64,000 bases of DNA. Origin: an uncultured Christensenellaceae bacterium (GTDB lineage Bacteria; Bacillota; Clostridia; Christensenellales; Borkfalkiaceae). Location of the stretch: the NCBI GenBank assembly GCA_910588645.1, contig CAJUOY010000001.1:1-64000 (forward strand). Reading direction: 5' to 3'. Positions 6,673-15,038 of this stretch are shown here, piece by piece; position 1 is the stretch's first letter, and each line of letters begins with the position of its first letter. The position numbers were made by a program, and so were the translations under genes. The notes beneath the pieces were generated by a model. That model searched no databases and had not been told where the DNA came from. It worked only from the letters and a program-made list of their open reading frames with translations.

Positions 6673-9537
6673 ATGAAAAAATTATTAACTCTGTTAGCTT
6701 GTGTGCTTATGGCAATAGGGGTGGGCGTCATTTTTGCCGCTTGTTCTAATGGTGATAGTGGTGCAAAAAGCATTACTAACCTTACTTACAACGGCGAACA
6801 AATTACTTGGAGTTCCGTTAAAAATGCAAAGAATTATAAAATAAACATAAATAACGGCACCGAATCTATTGTCAGCCAAGCTGAAGGTACTGTTTCATAC
6901 AGATACAATTCCAATGGAGAAGATTTTGATTTTTCTATTGAAGCTGTAATCAAAGAGGGTAGTGATAAAAATCCTACTTATTCTATTCGTTTCGAAAATA
7001 TCGGTCAAGTAACGGGACTTGCTATAGAGCAAGGTAATTTGACTTGGAATACGTTAGATACCGCAGAGAAATACGAGATTATGTATAATGGGAATATAGT
7101 ATCAAGTGCGGTTGGGACAAACAGTTATCCTGCCACATCAGGTTCATTTTCCTATAAGGTACGCGCTTTGAAAGGACAGGCGGAAAGTTCTGACGGAAAT
7201 ATTCCTTACTACTCGCTGTGGAGTGATACATTAACAGGAACAGTTTTATCTGCACCTACAAATATTACATATGATTCCGAAGTATTTACTTGGGAGAAAG
7301 TGCAAGATGCGACTTCGTATGTCGTAAAAATCGGCAATGAGGAGTTCACTTCTTCGACAAATAGTTATGGTTATGTCGCGGGTAACGAGGATTTTACTGT
7401 TTCGATTTATGCTGTCGGAAACAAAAATAACAATACTTACGATTCGGTGTATTCTGACGCGAAAACCTATACATATATTGCGCCTATTGAGGGATTAACC
7501 GTGACGGATGGTAAGTTGAAATGGACAGCTTCCGAGAACGCCGTTCGCTATAAAATAAAGGTTAATGGCGTTGTAAATAATGAAGAGTTAACCACCAACG
7601 AGTATGCCGCACTTGCAAGCGGCAGTAGTTATCGTATTCAAATTTATCCCATTGGCAAGGGCGATTTTTGGTTCTCGCATTGGTCAAATGAGATAACTGT
7701 CAATATTCTCCGTAGCCCTGTGGTTAGTTATAGCGACGGTGTTATACGTTGGAATCAGGTGACAGGTTGTGCTGGGTATGAGTTAAAGATTGAAAAAGAT
7801 AACGAAGTTATTCATACTACGGCAGTAGGAGAAGAGACCTTTGTTTACGATTATGCTTTTGAAGATGCAGGAGATTATCTTGTATATGTAAAGGCAACAT
7901 CGTTAGGAACGGGTGGCATATATGAATCCAAATTTAGTACAGCTTATCCTGTTAAACGATTGGCAACGCCAACAAATAAACAAATTATAAATAGACCGTT
8001 AGAACAAAATCAGGTATCGGTAACATTTACTCCTTCTTTGGGTGCATCAGGTTACGCCTTACTTGCCGATGATGTGGAAATTGCGACTATTACCAATGGT
8101 TCAACTTTCTCTGTGGATTTATCCAAAATGACAAATAAAGTTGAAGAGTCTGTTGTGAATTTCCAAATTATTGCGCGTGGTTCAGTTACGACCGACGGTG
8201 CAATACTTGATTGCAAAGTACCACTTGAATTTAATGTAACAAAATTGGCAACGCCGCAGAATTTGATGATAAACGGAAATGTTATCAATTGGGATTCGGT
8301 AAATCATACGAGCAAGTATGTATTGACGGTTGATGGAAAACGTACAGAAGTTACTACAACGGAATTTACATTGACGGATATGGCGGCTGGAACACATTCT
8401 ATATATGTTCAGGCTATGGGCAACGGAGAAGAAGTAATAACAGGTGGTTTCTCCAATGCATTAGCTGTTAAAAAACTTGTAACACCGTCGAATTTAATAA
8501 TAACCAACGGATTGTTGACGTGGGGAACTGTTCCTGATGCCACAGCATACAAAGTCATTCTCGGAACAGAATCTTATAATGCAGATTCTACTTCGTTCGA
8601 TTTAATGGGATATGCAAGCACTATTGCCGAAGGACACGGAACTCAGATAAGTGTCTATGCTATCGGCAATGGAACGGACGTTATTAACTCCGATGTATCT
8701 GCTACAAAGACGATAAGCAAGTATAATCGCCCTTCGATTGTTAAGGTTAATGGGGATATGCTTGTTTGGAATCCTTCGTCCGTTGATAGCATCAATTGCA
8801 ATTCATATAAATTGCTGATTACTAAATCCGGTGAAGCGACAAATGAAGTTTGTGTTACTGGAAGCTCGTATTCTATGACAAATTTTGGTGTTGGAAGCTA
8901 TACGGTATCTGTTGTTGCGCTTGGAGATAATGTGCAAACGGTAGATTCTCCTGAATCCAACTCGTTCACATTTACCAAATTAGCGCAGGTTTCTAATTTT
9001 GTTAAGAATGGTGATAGTTATTCTTGGGATGCAGTTGCAGGTGCAACTGGATACGAAATAAAGTTGAGCAAAGACGCCACGTGGTCTGTTGTAAAAACTA
9101 ATTCTTATACCCCCACATTTACTACGGAGGGCGAATTTGAAGTTAGTATTAGAGCAGTTGGTAACGGATCGGATATTATCAATTCTGAAATATACTCGTT
9201 CACGCAAAGAGTATCAAGAATTACCCAACCCGTTCGTCAGGATACTTTAACAAATTCTAATTCTTTCAAAGTTGAAACAAGCGGTAATTCCATTACGGTT
9301 ACCGTTAAGAAACAAGCAGGAGCAACGGGCTACAAGTTGTTTGTAGGAGGAATAGAAAGAAATAACATTGTTTCTAAAACAGATGAGTACATAACCTATT
9401 CGTTTACAATGACAACTGTCGGTGCAACATACAAAATTCAAGTTCAGGTGCTTGGTAATGAGTTTGATGATAATGGCATATATAAACTCGATTCCAATAA
9501 GTCAACTGAAATATCTGTTATTTATAATAACGATTAA
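6673..9537 (+). CDS. Multi-domain Fn3-like repeat lipoprotein
   Basis: This is a 954-aa secreted lipoprotein, starting 15 bp after the previous gene with GGAGG 6 nt before its ATG. The lipobox is FAAC, Cys24. The rest is about ten tandem beta-sandwich modules of 80-95 residues. Each carries a leading L-x-W strand and an A-x-x-Y-x-(I/V) strand, for example GKLKWTASENAVRYKIKVNG, GLLTWGTVPDATAYKVILG and NGDSYSWDAVAGATGYEIKL. That is the fibronectin type III pattern seen in Firmicutes surface proteins. No catalytic motif is visible. It probably acts as a long stalk or binding array beside the LRR lipoprotein upstream. Repeats are divergent, so this is old duplication, unlike the GLUG gene downstream. 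Confidence 0.75.
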   Translation: MKKLLTLLACVLMAIGVGVIFAACSNGDSGAKSITNLTYNGEQITWSSVKNAKNYKININNGTESIVSQAEGTVSYRYNSNGEDFDFSIEAVIKEGSDKNPTYSIRFENIGQVTGLAIEQGNLTWNTLDTAEKYEIMYNGNIVSSAVGTNSYPATSGSFSYKVRALKGQAESSDGNIPYYSLWSDTLTGTVLSAPTNITYDSEVFTWEKVQDATSYVVKIGNEEFTSSTNSYGYVAGNEDFTVSIYAVGNKNNNTYDSVYSDAKTYTYIAPIEGLTVTDGKLKWTASENAVRYKIKVNGVVNNEELTTNEYAALASGSSYRIQIYPIGKGDFWFSHWSNEITVNILRSPVVSYSDGVIRWNQVTGCAGYELKIEKDNEVIHTTAVGEETFVYDYAFEDAGDYLVYVKATSLGTGGIYESKFSTAYPVKRLATPTNKQIINRPLEQNQVSVTFTPSLGASGYALLADDVEIATITNGSTFSVDLSKMTNKVEESVVNFQIIARGSVTTDGAILDCKVPLEFNVTKLATPQNLMINGNVINWDSVNHTSKYVLTVDGKRTEVTTTEFTLTDMAAGTHSIYVQAMGNGEEVITGGFSNALAVKKLVTPSNLIITNGLLTWGTVPDATAYKVILGTESYNADSTSFDLMGYASTIAEGHGTQISVYAIGNGTDVINSDVSATKTISKYNRPSIVKVNGDMLVWNPSSVDSINCNSYKLLITKSGEATNEVCVTGSSYSMTNFGVGSYTVSVVALGDNVQTVDSPESNSFTFTKLAQVSNFVKNGDSYSWDAVAGATGYEIKLSKDATWSVVKTNSYTPTFTTEGEFEVSIRAVGNGSDIINSEIYSFTQRVSRITQPVRQDTLTNSNSFKVETSGNSITVTVKKQAGATGYKLFVGGIERNNIVSKTDEYITYSFTMTTVGATYKIQVQVLGNEFDDNGIYKLDSNKSTEISVIYNND

Positions 9538-9542
9538 TAGTT

Positions 9543-10373
9543 ATGGAGATTTTTACTAACTTTATATATCAGTTGGTGTTTACGGTAGGGGTAATAGTGG
9601 TTTTCGGACTTATTATTGCCCTATGCCGTAAAGCATTTTATAAGATTGTTGGTGATAATGCAACGAAGATTTTACTTGCTACCGGTGTAGTTGGTACGCC
9701 TATACATGAATTAAGTCACGCTTTGATGTGTGTTATTTTCGGACATAAGATAACAGAGATAAAACTTTATCAGCCCAATTCAACCGATGGAACATTGGGA
9801 TATGTAAATCATACATACAATCCTAAAAACTTATATCATCAGATAGGAAATTTCTTTATAGGTATCGCCCCTATTTTATGTGGAAGCGGTTTGTTGATCC
9901 TGCTAATGTTTTTAATGGTTAATGATTTATTTACCGATGTGATGGCTGAAATACAGTTTGTCGAGCTATTATCTACAAATTTTTGGGAAGCATCGACTTA
10001 TGCGGGATATTTCCAATTATTTTGGGATATAGTGACCCATATTTTTGAATTCACAAATATGGGAAATATCTTGTGGTGGCTGTTTATGATATTGGCTTTG
10101 ATGATTTCAAGCCATATGGAATTAAGTACTGCCGATATTAAGGGCGGTTTCAAAGGCTTTTTGTTTATCGCAGGATTGCTTTTAATAGCTGATATAATAA
10201 TGTATTTTGTGTCGCTACCTGCGTTGGAAGCAGTAACAACTGCTATGACATCGTTTTCATTAACGATTGCGGGTTTCCTTGCCCTATCCGCAATTTTTTC
10301 AGGAGTCTTGGTGTTGGTTGGACTGGCAATAAAAGGCATTTCAAAAGTTATAAAGAAAGAGGTGTTGATATGA
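9543..10373 (+). CDS. Membrane HELSH metallopeptidase (M50-like)
   Basis: This 276-aa protein has about six membrane segments (near 10-28, 88-107, 112-125, 175-190, 198-215 and 235-262). An HExxH zinc motif, H55-E-L-S-H59, sits at the membrane face in the context GTPIHELSHALMCVIFGH. That context recalls M50-type and M50B-like intramembrane proteases, where it binds zinc. The third ligand is not obvious. There is no ribosome site: the ATG lies 5 nt after the previous stop, so translation is probably coupled. The gene ends in an ATGA overlap with the next one. Being the only enzyme among four lipoproteins suggests it trims or releases them, or cuts an anti-sigma-like partner. This function is inferred from context. 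Confidence 0.65.
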   Translation: MEIFTNFIYQLVFTVGVIVVFGLIIALCRKAFYKIVGDNATKILLATGVVGTPIHELSHALMCVIFGHKITEIKLYQPNSTDGTLGYVNHTYNPKNLYHQIGNFFIGIAPILCGSGLLILLMFLMVNDLFTDVMAEIQFVELLSTNFWEASTYAGYFQLFWDIVTHIFEFTNMGNILWWLFMILALMISSHMELSTADIKGGFKGFLFIAGLLLIADIIMYFVSLPALEAVTTAMTSFSLTIAGFLALSAIFSGVLVLVGLAIKGISKVIKKEVLI

Positions 10374-13300
10374 AAAAGAAACATTTAGCATTAATAATTT
10401 TGACCTTGATTCTCTCCGCATTTTGCTTGATAGGCTTAGTTGCGTGTGGAGATAACGGATCGAGTGGTACAAAGACAATAACTATTTCTATCGACGAATC
10501 TGCTGAAGTGGGAGCGCCTGTTAAACTTGAAAAATCTGCGAGCTTTTCACCATTTCTGCAAGACAAAATCAAGTATGAGTTTGTTGGTGAAAATACTTGC
10601 TATGCTCAATTTTCTCATACTTTAGATAATAAGAATAAGTGGTGGGATACATATATTATTGCTTCCAAGTCGGGTTCTGTTTCTATCAAACTAACCTATA
10701 TTGAAGATGGAGAAGTGGTGGCGGAAAGCAACACTGTATCTATCACTTTTTATGCTAATACGATTAGTACAGTTGAAGAGCTTAAAGCAATTGCTGGCAC
10801 AACTAAATCTTATGAGTTAACTTGCGACATTGATTTGGATGGTGCTATTTGGAATTCCTTTGACTTTGCAGGGAATTTGAGTGGAGCAGGACATTCAATT
10901 AAGAATTTTGTTATAAATTCCAATACTAATAATATCGGTCTATTCAGCAATCTTACAGGAAATATTTTTGACTTAAATGTGGTTGATGTTACTGTAACTG
11001 CAAGAGGTGGTCAGTCTAATTTAGGAATAATTGCGGGAACAAATAAAGGACAAATTAGTAATTGTTCAGTTTTTGGAACAGTAGAAGCAAAGACATCCTC
11101 GAATGTTGGTGGTTTGGTCGGTAATAATGCAAGTGGTGCGGCAATTAAAAATTGTACGAACTATGCTTCTGTTTCTGCAAATGATTATACTGGTGGAATT
11201 GTAGGTGTATCAGCAGGAACACTTGATTTTTGTATTAACGAAGGTACAATCGTAGGCGGTTCTTATGTTGGTGGAATTGCTGGAGATATATCGGGAACAG
11301 CAGATACCCTTGAAAACAGAGGTGATATATCTGCTTCGGGAAATCGCGTTGGTGGTATTTTTGGGAATGCAACGGGTGAAACAAAGGAACGCAAAAATTT
11401 AGCAACTGTTACAAGTTCAGGTGATTACGTAGGTGGAATCGTAGGATATAGCCAAGGTAGTAGCTCAGGGAGTTCAAATAGCGGTAATGTAAATGGTAGA
11501 TACTATGTTGGAGGTCTGTTCGGATATACCAACGGTAATATCAGTGGACAGATTAACACAGTTACTGTAACAGGCAGGGCATACCTTGGTGGTATTGTTG
11601 GTTATTGCACAGGAATTCTAACCGATTGCGAAAATCACGGCGATATTGTATCTACAGGTACCATTACAGAAGAAGGTACAACGCGTTCTTATTTGGGCGG
11701 TTTGGCAGGTTATTGTGGTGGAGTTGTTGATGGAAAGAATACTGTCAACATTACAGGTACAGGCGCAAGGGTTGGGGGATTGGTTGGACATTCAACTGGT
11801 GCAATATCTAATTCTCAAAACGATGGAATTATAACGGGATATAATAGTGTCGGTGGATTAGGAGGCAATGTTAATGGAGCGATTTCCGATAGTACAAATA
11901 ATGGTGACATAATCGGTGAATCGTATGTCGGTGGCTTGGCTGGTTATATGTATGGATCCAAGGTTGAGTATTGTACAAACAATGGTTTAATAAAAGGTAG
12001 TGACTATACTGGTGGATTACTTGGTTACGTATATAACACTATTGATATAATAGCTTCAGAGAATAAAGTGGATGTATTTGGTGCAAATTGGACTGGTGGA
12101 TACGTCGGGTATTTGCGTACTACTGCAACAATCAGAGGCTCAATAAACAATAATGCCATTACAGGAAAAGCTATTGTCGGCGGTATTATTGGCGGCGGTG
12201 ATAGTACTACACTTATTGACTGTGAGAACTATGGGACAATCACAGCATCTGGAATGTACATTGAGAGCAGTACTGCTTACTCATATATAGGAGGATTAGC
12301 GGGGAAGTGCAATACAATTACCAATGGTAAGAATGATGTAGATATTTTCGGAACATCAGAGCGAGTAGGCGGTTTAGCTGGGTATGTGATTGGTTCTATA
12401 ACTAATTCACAAAACAATGGCAATATTACAGGTAAAAATCAAACAGGCGGCTTGGCTGGTTATATTGGTGGTGCTATTACAGGGAGTAATAGTTATGGGG
12501 AAATAATCGGTGAAAAATATACAGGTGGCCTTGTTGGATATTTTAACGGCAGTAAGATTGATGAGTCAACTAACGCAGGCGTGGTGAGTGGTGACGACTA
12601 TACGGGCGGATTGACTGGTTACTCTTATAATAGCCTTGAAATTACAGCTTCTGCAAACAATGTTAATGTTACAGGAGATAATTACACAGGTGGCTATATT
12701 GGATATGCAAGGACAACTGCAACTATAAGAAATGCAGTTAATAATAACACTATTACAGGGAAAGCGTATGTGGGCGGAATTGTTGGTTATGGAGTTAGCA
12801 CAACGCTTCATTACTGTGAGAATTATGGCGAAATAAATTCTACGGCTACTATAACTGAAAGCGATGTTGCATATTCTTATGTTGGCGGTTTGGCAGGTTA
12901 TTGTGCTTCTATAAATAACGGAAAGAATACAGTCAATATTACAGGTACAGGTTATCGTGTAGGCGGTTTAGCTGGTTATGTTAACGGTGCTATAACGAAT
13001 TCACAAAATGAGGGTGATGTTTCAGGGAACAACTATACAGGTGGCTTAGGTGGTTATGTAACAGGTAACATTGTTAACTGTAATAACGCTGGTGCGGTAA
13101 CGGGTAAAGCTTATACAGGAGGTCTTGCGGGCTATTTTTGGGGCAGTAAACTTGAAACCACAAAAAATGAAGGAACAATTAATGGAGATAACTATTGCGG
13201 TGGCTTGCTCGGTTATTCCTACAACGTTCTTGAAGCCAGCGCATCAGAAAATAAAGCGGATGTAAAAGGTGGCAATTATACGGGTGGCTACATTGGCTAT

Positions 13301-15019
13301 ACTCGCACGACATCAAATCTAAGAGAGGCTGTCAACAGAAATAAAGTTGAGGGAAAGGCTTATATTGGGGGGATTGTTGGTTGTGGCTATAGTTCTAATC
13401 TTTATTATTGTGAGAATTATGGAACTATTGTTTCAACAGCAACAATAACGGAAAGTGATGTTGCCTATTCTTATGTCGGTGGGCTGGCGGGTTATTGCGC
13501 TTTAATAAGCAACTGCAAAAATACAGTTAATATAACAGGCAGCGGCGCACGTGTTGGAGGATTGGCTGGTTATGTTACGGGAACAATAAGCAGTTCACAA
13601 AATGATGGTAACGTTGCAGGGAAAAATTATACTGGCGGGTTAGCTGGTTATATAACAGGTAATATAACTGAATGTAGCAATAATGGGGATGTTATCGGTG
13701 AAAATTATACTGGTGGTATTACTGGATATTTTTCTGCAAGCAAAGTTGATTCGTTTATTAACGTTGGTGATGTAACCGGATCAAATTATGTAGGTTCATT
13801 TATTGGATATTCATATAATACCCTTGAAATATCTGCGTCTGAGAACACGGCGAACATTACGAGCAGTGGTGATTATGTGGGTAGCTTGATTGGACAAGTT
13901 ATAACCGATACCACTATTAGAACTACGAAAAATACAGGCAAAACAAATAACGGATATAGGTCCTTTATTGGTTATTATGCGGGTACGATTAAGGGATTGC
14001 CTTGCATCACAGATGCAAATGTGTCAGAAATAAAAGAAGATGACATATTTACTGCTGAATCGTTGGAAATTGCCGCATATGATTTTATATCAAAAAATGC
14101 ATTAAGCGTTTCGCTGGAAATAAAAGAAGGAACACAAACCGCAGGCAGTATATTGGTTTTATCCGCAAAGGTTGTTGATGAATATGGCAATACGGATGTG
14201 CGATACATTGTGTTAAAAATTTATGGAACACCCATAATCACACAATCATCGACCACCGTTTCGATTAAAAAAAATCCTACATATGTTGGCTGTACTGTAG
14301 CTTTTGATTTAAATGGTGCAAATGGTAACGCACCTGCAAGTCAGATTATTACGGATACAGAATCGTTACAATATCCATCCACTCCTACACGTGAAGGATA
14401 TATTTTTGCTGGTTGGTATTTATCTCCTAATGGGACAGGACAACCATATGATTTTACTCAGCTTATAGAAGGCGATATTACTTTGTATGCAAAATGGATT
14501 AAGATTGAACTCACAGCTCTTACAGTAAATGTAAGCTATAGTGAATCTTATGCGGCAGGCGCAGAGAAAACGTATGCATTTGTGCCGTTGGTATCGGGAA
14601 ATATTACAATTACGACGAAGAGAAATTCGGGCGATATAGATGGATATTTGTTGGATAGCAATCAGACTCAAATAGCAGCTGATACCAATAGTAATGCAGA
14701 TATTAGCATTACTTACTCTGTGTCAGCGGGGGAATTATATTATATAAAGATTAAATCATATAAGGGAAGCGGTAATACACCTATTTTGATAACAGGTGAG
14801 ACGGTTTCTGATGGTGGTGTTACTTTGTATTTTGAACACGCTAAAGATGTTTTAAATATAACGGCAAAAGATAGTTTTAATAATGACTTAAATGTAATAG
14901 TAATACTTAAAACAGGAACATTTTCTGTAGGTAATTATGTTACATATACAATAACTGCAACTGATAAAGTTGGAAACACTTGCGCAATTGATACAGATCC
15001 AATATTGGTGACTGAATAA
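10370..15019 (+). CDS. GLUG-repeat lipoprotein with 198-aa super-repeats
   Basis: This 1,549-aa lipoprotein (LVAC, Cys26) overlaps the metallopeptidase gene by 4 nt. The head (about 130-215) has the ELTCDIDLDG...IKNFVIN...GLFSNLTG pattern that introduces GLUG arrays. Residues about 225-1195 are a long beta-helix of GLUG motifs (YVGGLAGYxxG, DCxNxGxI). Within it, four copies of a 198-residue block repeat in exact register (see the repeat entry). The C-terminus carries an InlB repeat (EGYIFAGWYLSPNGTGQPYDF...LYAKW, about 1343-1380) and two beta domains, one resembling bacterial pre-peptidase domains. It is probably a surface adhesin. A head of the same type occurs in the 15039 and 32329 genes. 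Confidence 0.85.
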   Translation: MKKKHLALIILTLILSAFCLIGLVACGDNGSSGTKTITISIDESAEVGAPVKLEKSASFSPFLQDKIKYEFVGENTCYAQFSHTLDNKNKWWDTYIIASKSGSVSIKLTYIEDGEVVAESNTVSITFYANTISTVEELKAIAGTTKSYELTCDIDLDGAIWNSFDFAGNLSGAGHSIKNFVINSNTNNIGLFSNLTGNIFDLNVVDVTVTARGGQSNLGIIAGTNKGQISNCSVFGTVEAKTSSNVGGLVGNNASGAAIKNCTNYASVSANDYTGGIVGVSAGTLDFCINEGTIVGGSYVGGIAGDISGTADTLENRGDISASGNRVGGIFGNATGETKERKNLATVTSSGDYVGGIVGYSQGSSSGSSNSGNVNGRYYVGGLFGYTNGNISGQINTVTVTGRAYLGGIVGYCTGILTDCENHGDIVSTGTITEEGTTRSYLGGLAGYCGGVVDGKNTVNITGTGARVGGLVGHSTGAISNSQNDGIITGYNSVGGLGGNVNGAISDSTNNGDIIGESYVGGLAGYMYGSKVEYCTNNGLIKGSDYTGGLLGYVYNTIDIIASENKVDVFGANWTGGYVGYLRTTATIRGSINNNAITGKAIVGGIIGGGDSTTLIDCENYGTITASGMYIESSTAYSYIGGLAGKCNTITNGKNDVDIFGTSERVGGLAGYVIGSITNSQNNGNITGKNQTGGLAGYIGGAITGSNSYGEIIGEKYTGGLVGYFNGSKIDESTNAGVVSGDDYTGGLTGYSYNSLEITASANNVNVTGDNYTGGYIGYARTTATIRNAVNNNTITGKAYVGGIVGYGVSTTLHYCENYGEINSTATITESDVAYSYVGGLAGYCASINNGKNTVNITGTGYRVGGLAGYVNGAITNSQNEGDVSGNNYTGGLGGYVTGNIVNCNNAGAVTGKAYTGGLAGYFWGSKLETTKNEGTINGDNYCGGLLGYSYNVLEASASENKADVKGGNYTGGYIGYTRTTSNLREAVNRNKVEGKAYIGGIVGCGYSSNLYYCENYGTIVSTATITESDVAYSYVGGLAGYCALISNCKNTVNITGSGARVGGLAGYVTGTISSSQNDGNVAGKNYTGGLAGYITGNITECSNNGDVIGENYTGGITGYFSASKVDSFINVGDVTGSNYVGSFIGYSYNTLEISASENTANITSSGDYVGSLIGQVITDTTIRTTKNTGKTNNGYRSFIGYYAGTIKGLPCITDANVSEIKEDDIFTAESLEIAAYDFISKNALSVSLEIKEGTQTAGSILVLSAKVVDEYGNTDVRYIVLKIYGTPIITQSSTTVSIKKNPTYVGCTVAFDLNGANGNAPASQIITDTESLQYPSTPTREGYIFAGWYLSPNGTGQPYDFTQLIEGDITLYAKWIKIELTALTVNVSYSESYAAGAEKTYAFVPLVSGNITITTKRNSGDIDGYLLDSNQTQIAADTNSNADISITYSVSAGELYYIKIKSYKGSGNTPILITGETVSDGGVTLYFEHAKDVLNITAKDSFNNDLNVIVILKTGTFSVGNYVTYTITATDKVGNTCAIDTDPILVTE
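11627..13960 (+). repeat. Four tandem 594-bp in-frame coding repeats
   Basis: The same codon context (C-E-N-x-G-x-I) starts at 11627, 12221, 12815 and 13409, each exactly 594 bp apart. A second marker (N-G/C-K-N-x-V) falls at 11732, 12326, 12920 and 13514, again 594 bp apart. There are therefore no net indels across three full copies and a shorter fourth (to about 13960). The encoded unit is 198 aa of GLUG beta-helix. Confidence 0.9.
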
Positions 15020-15038
15020 TATTTTTGGAGGAATCATT

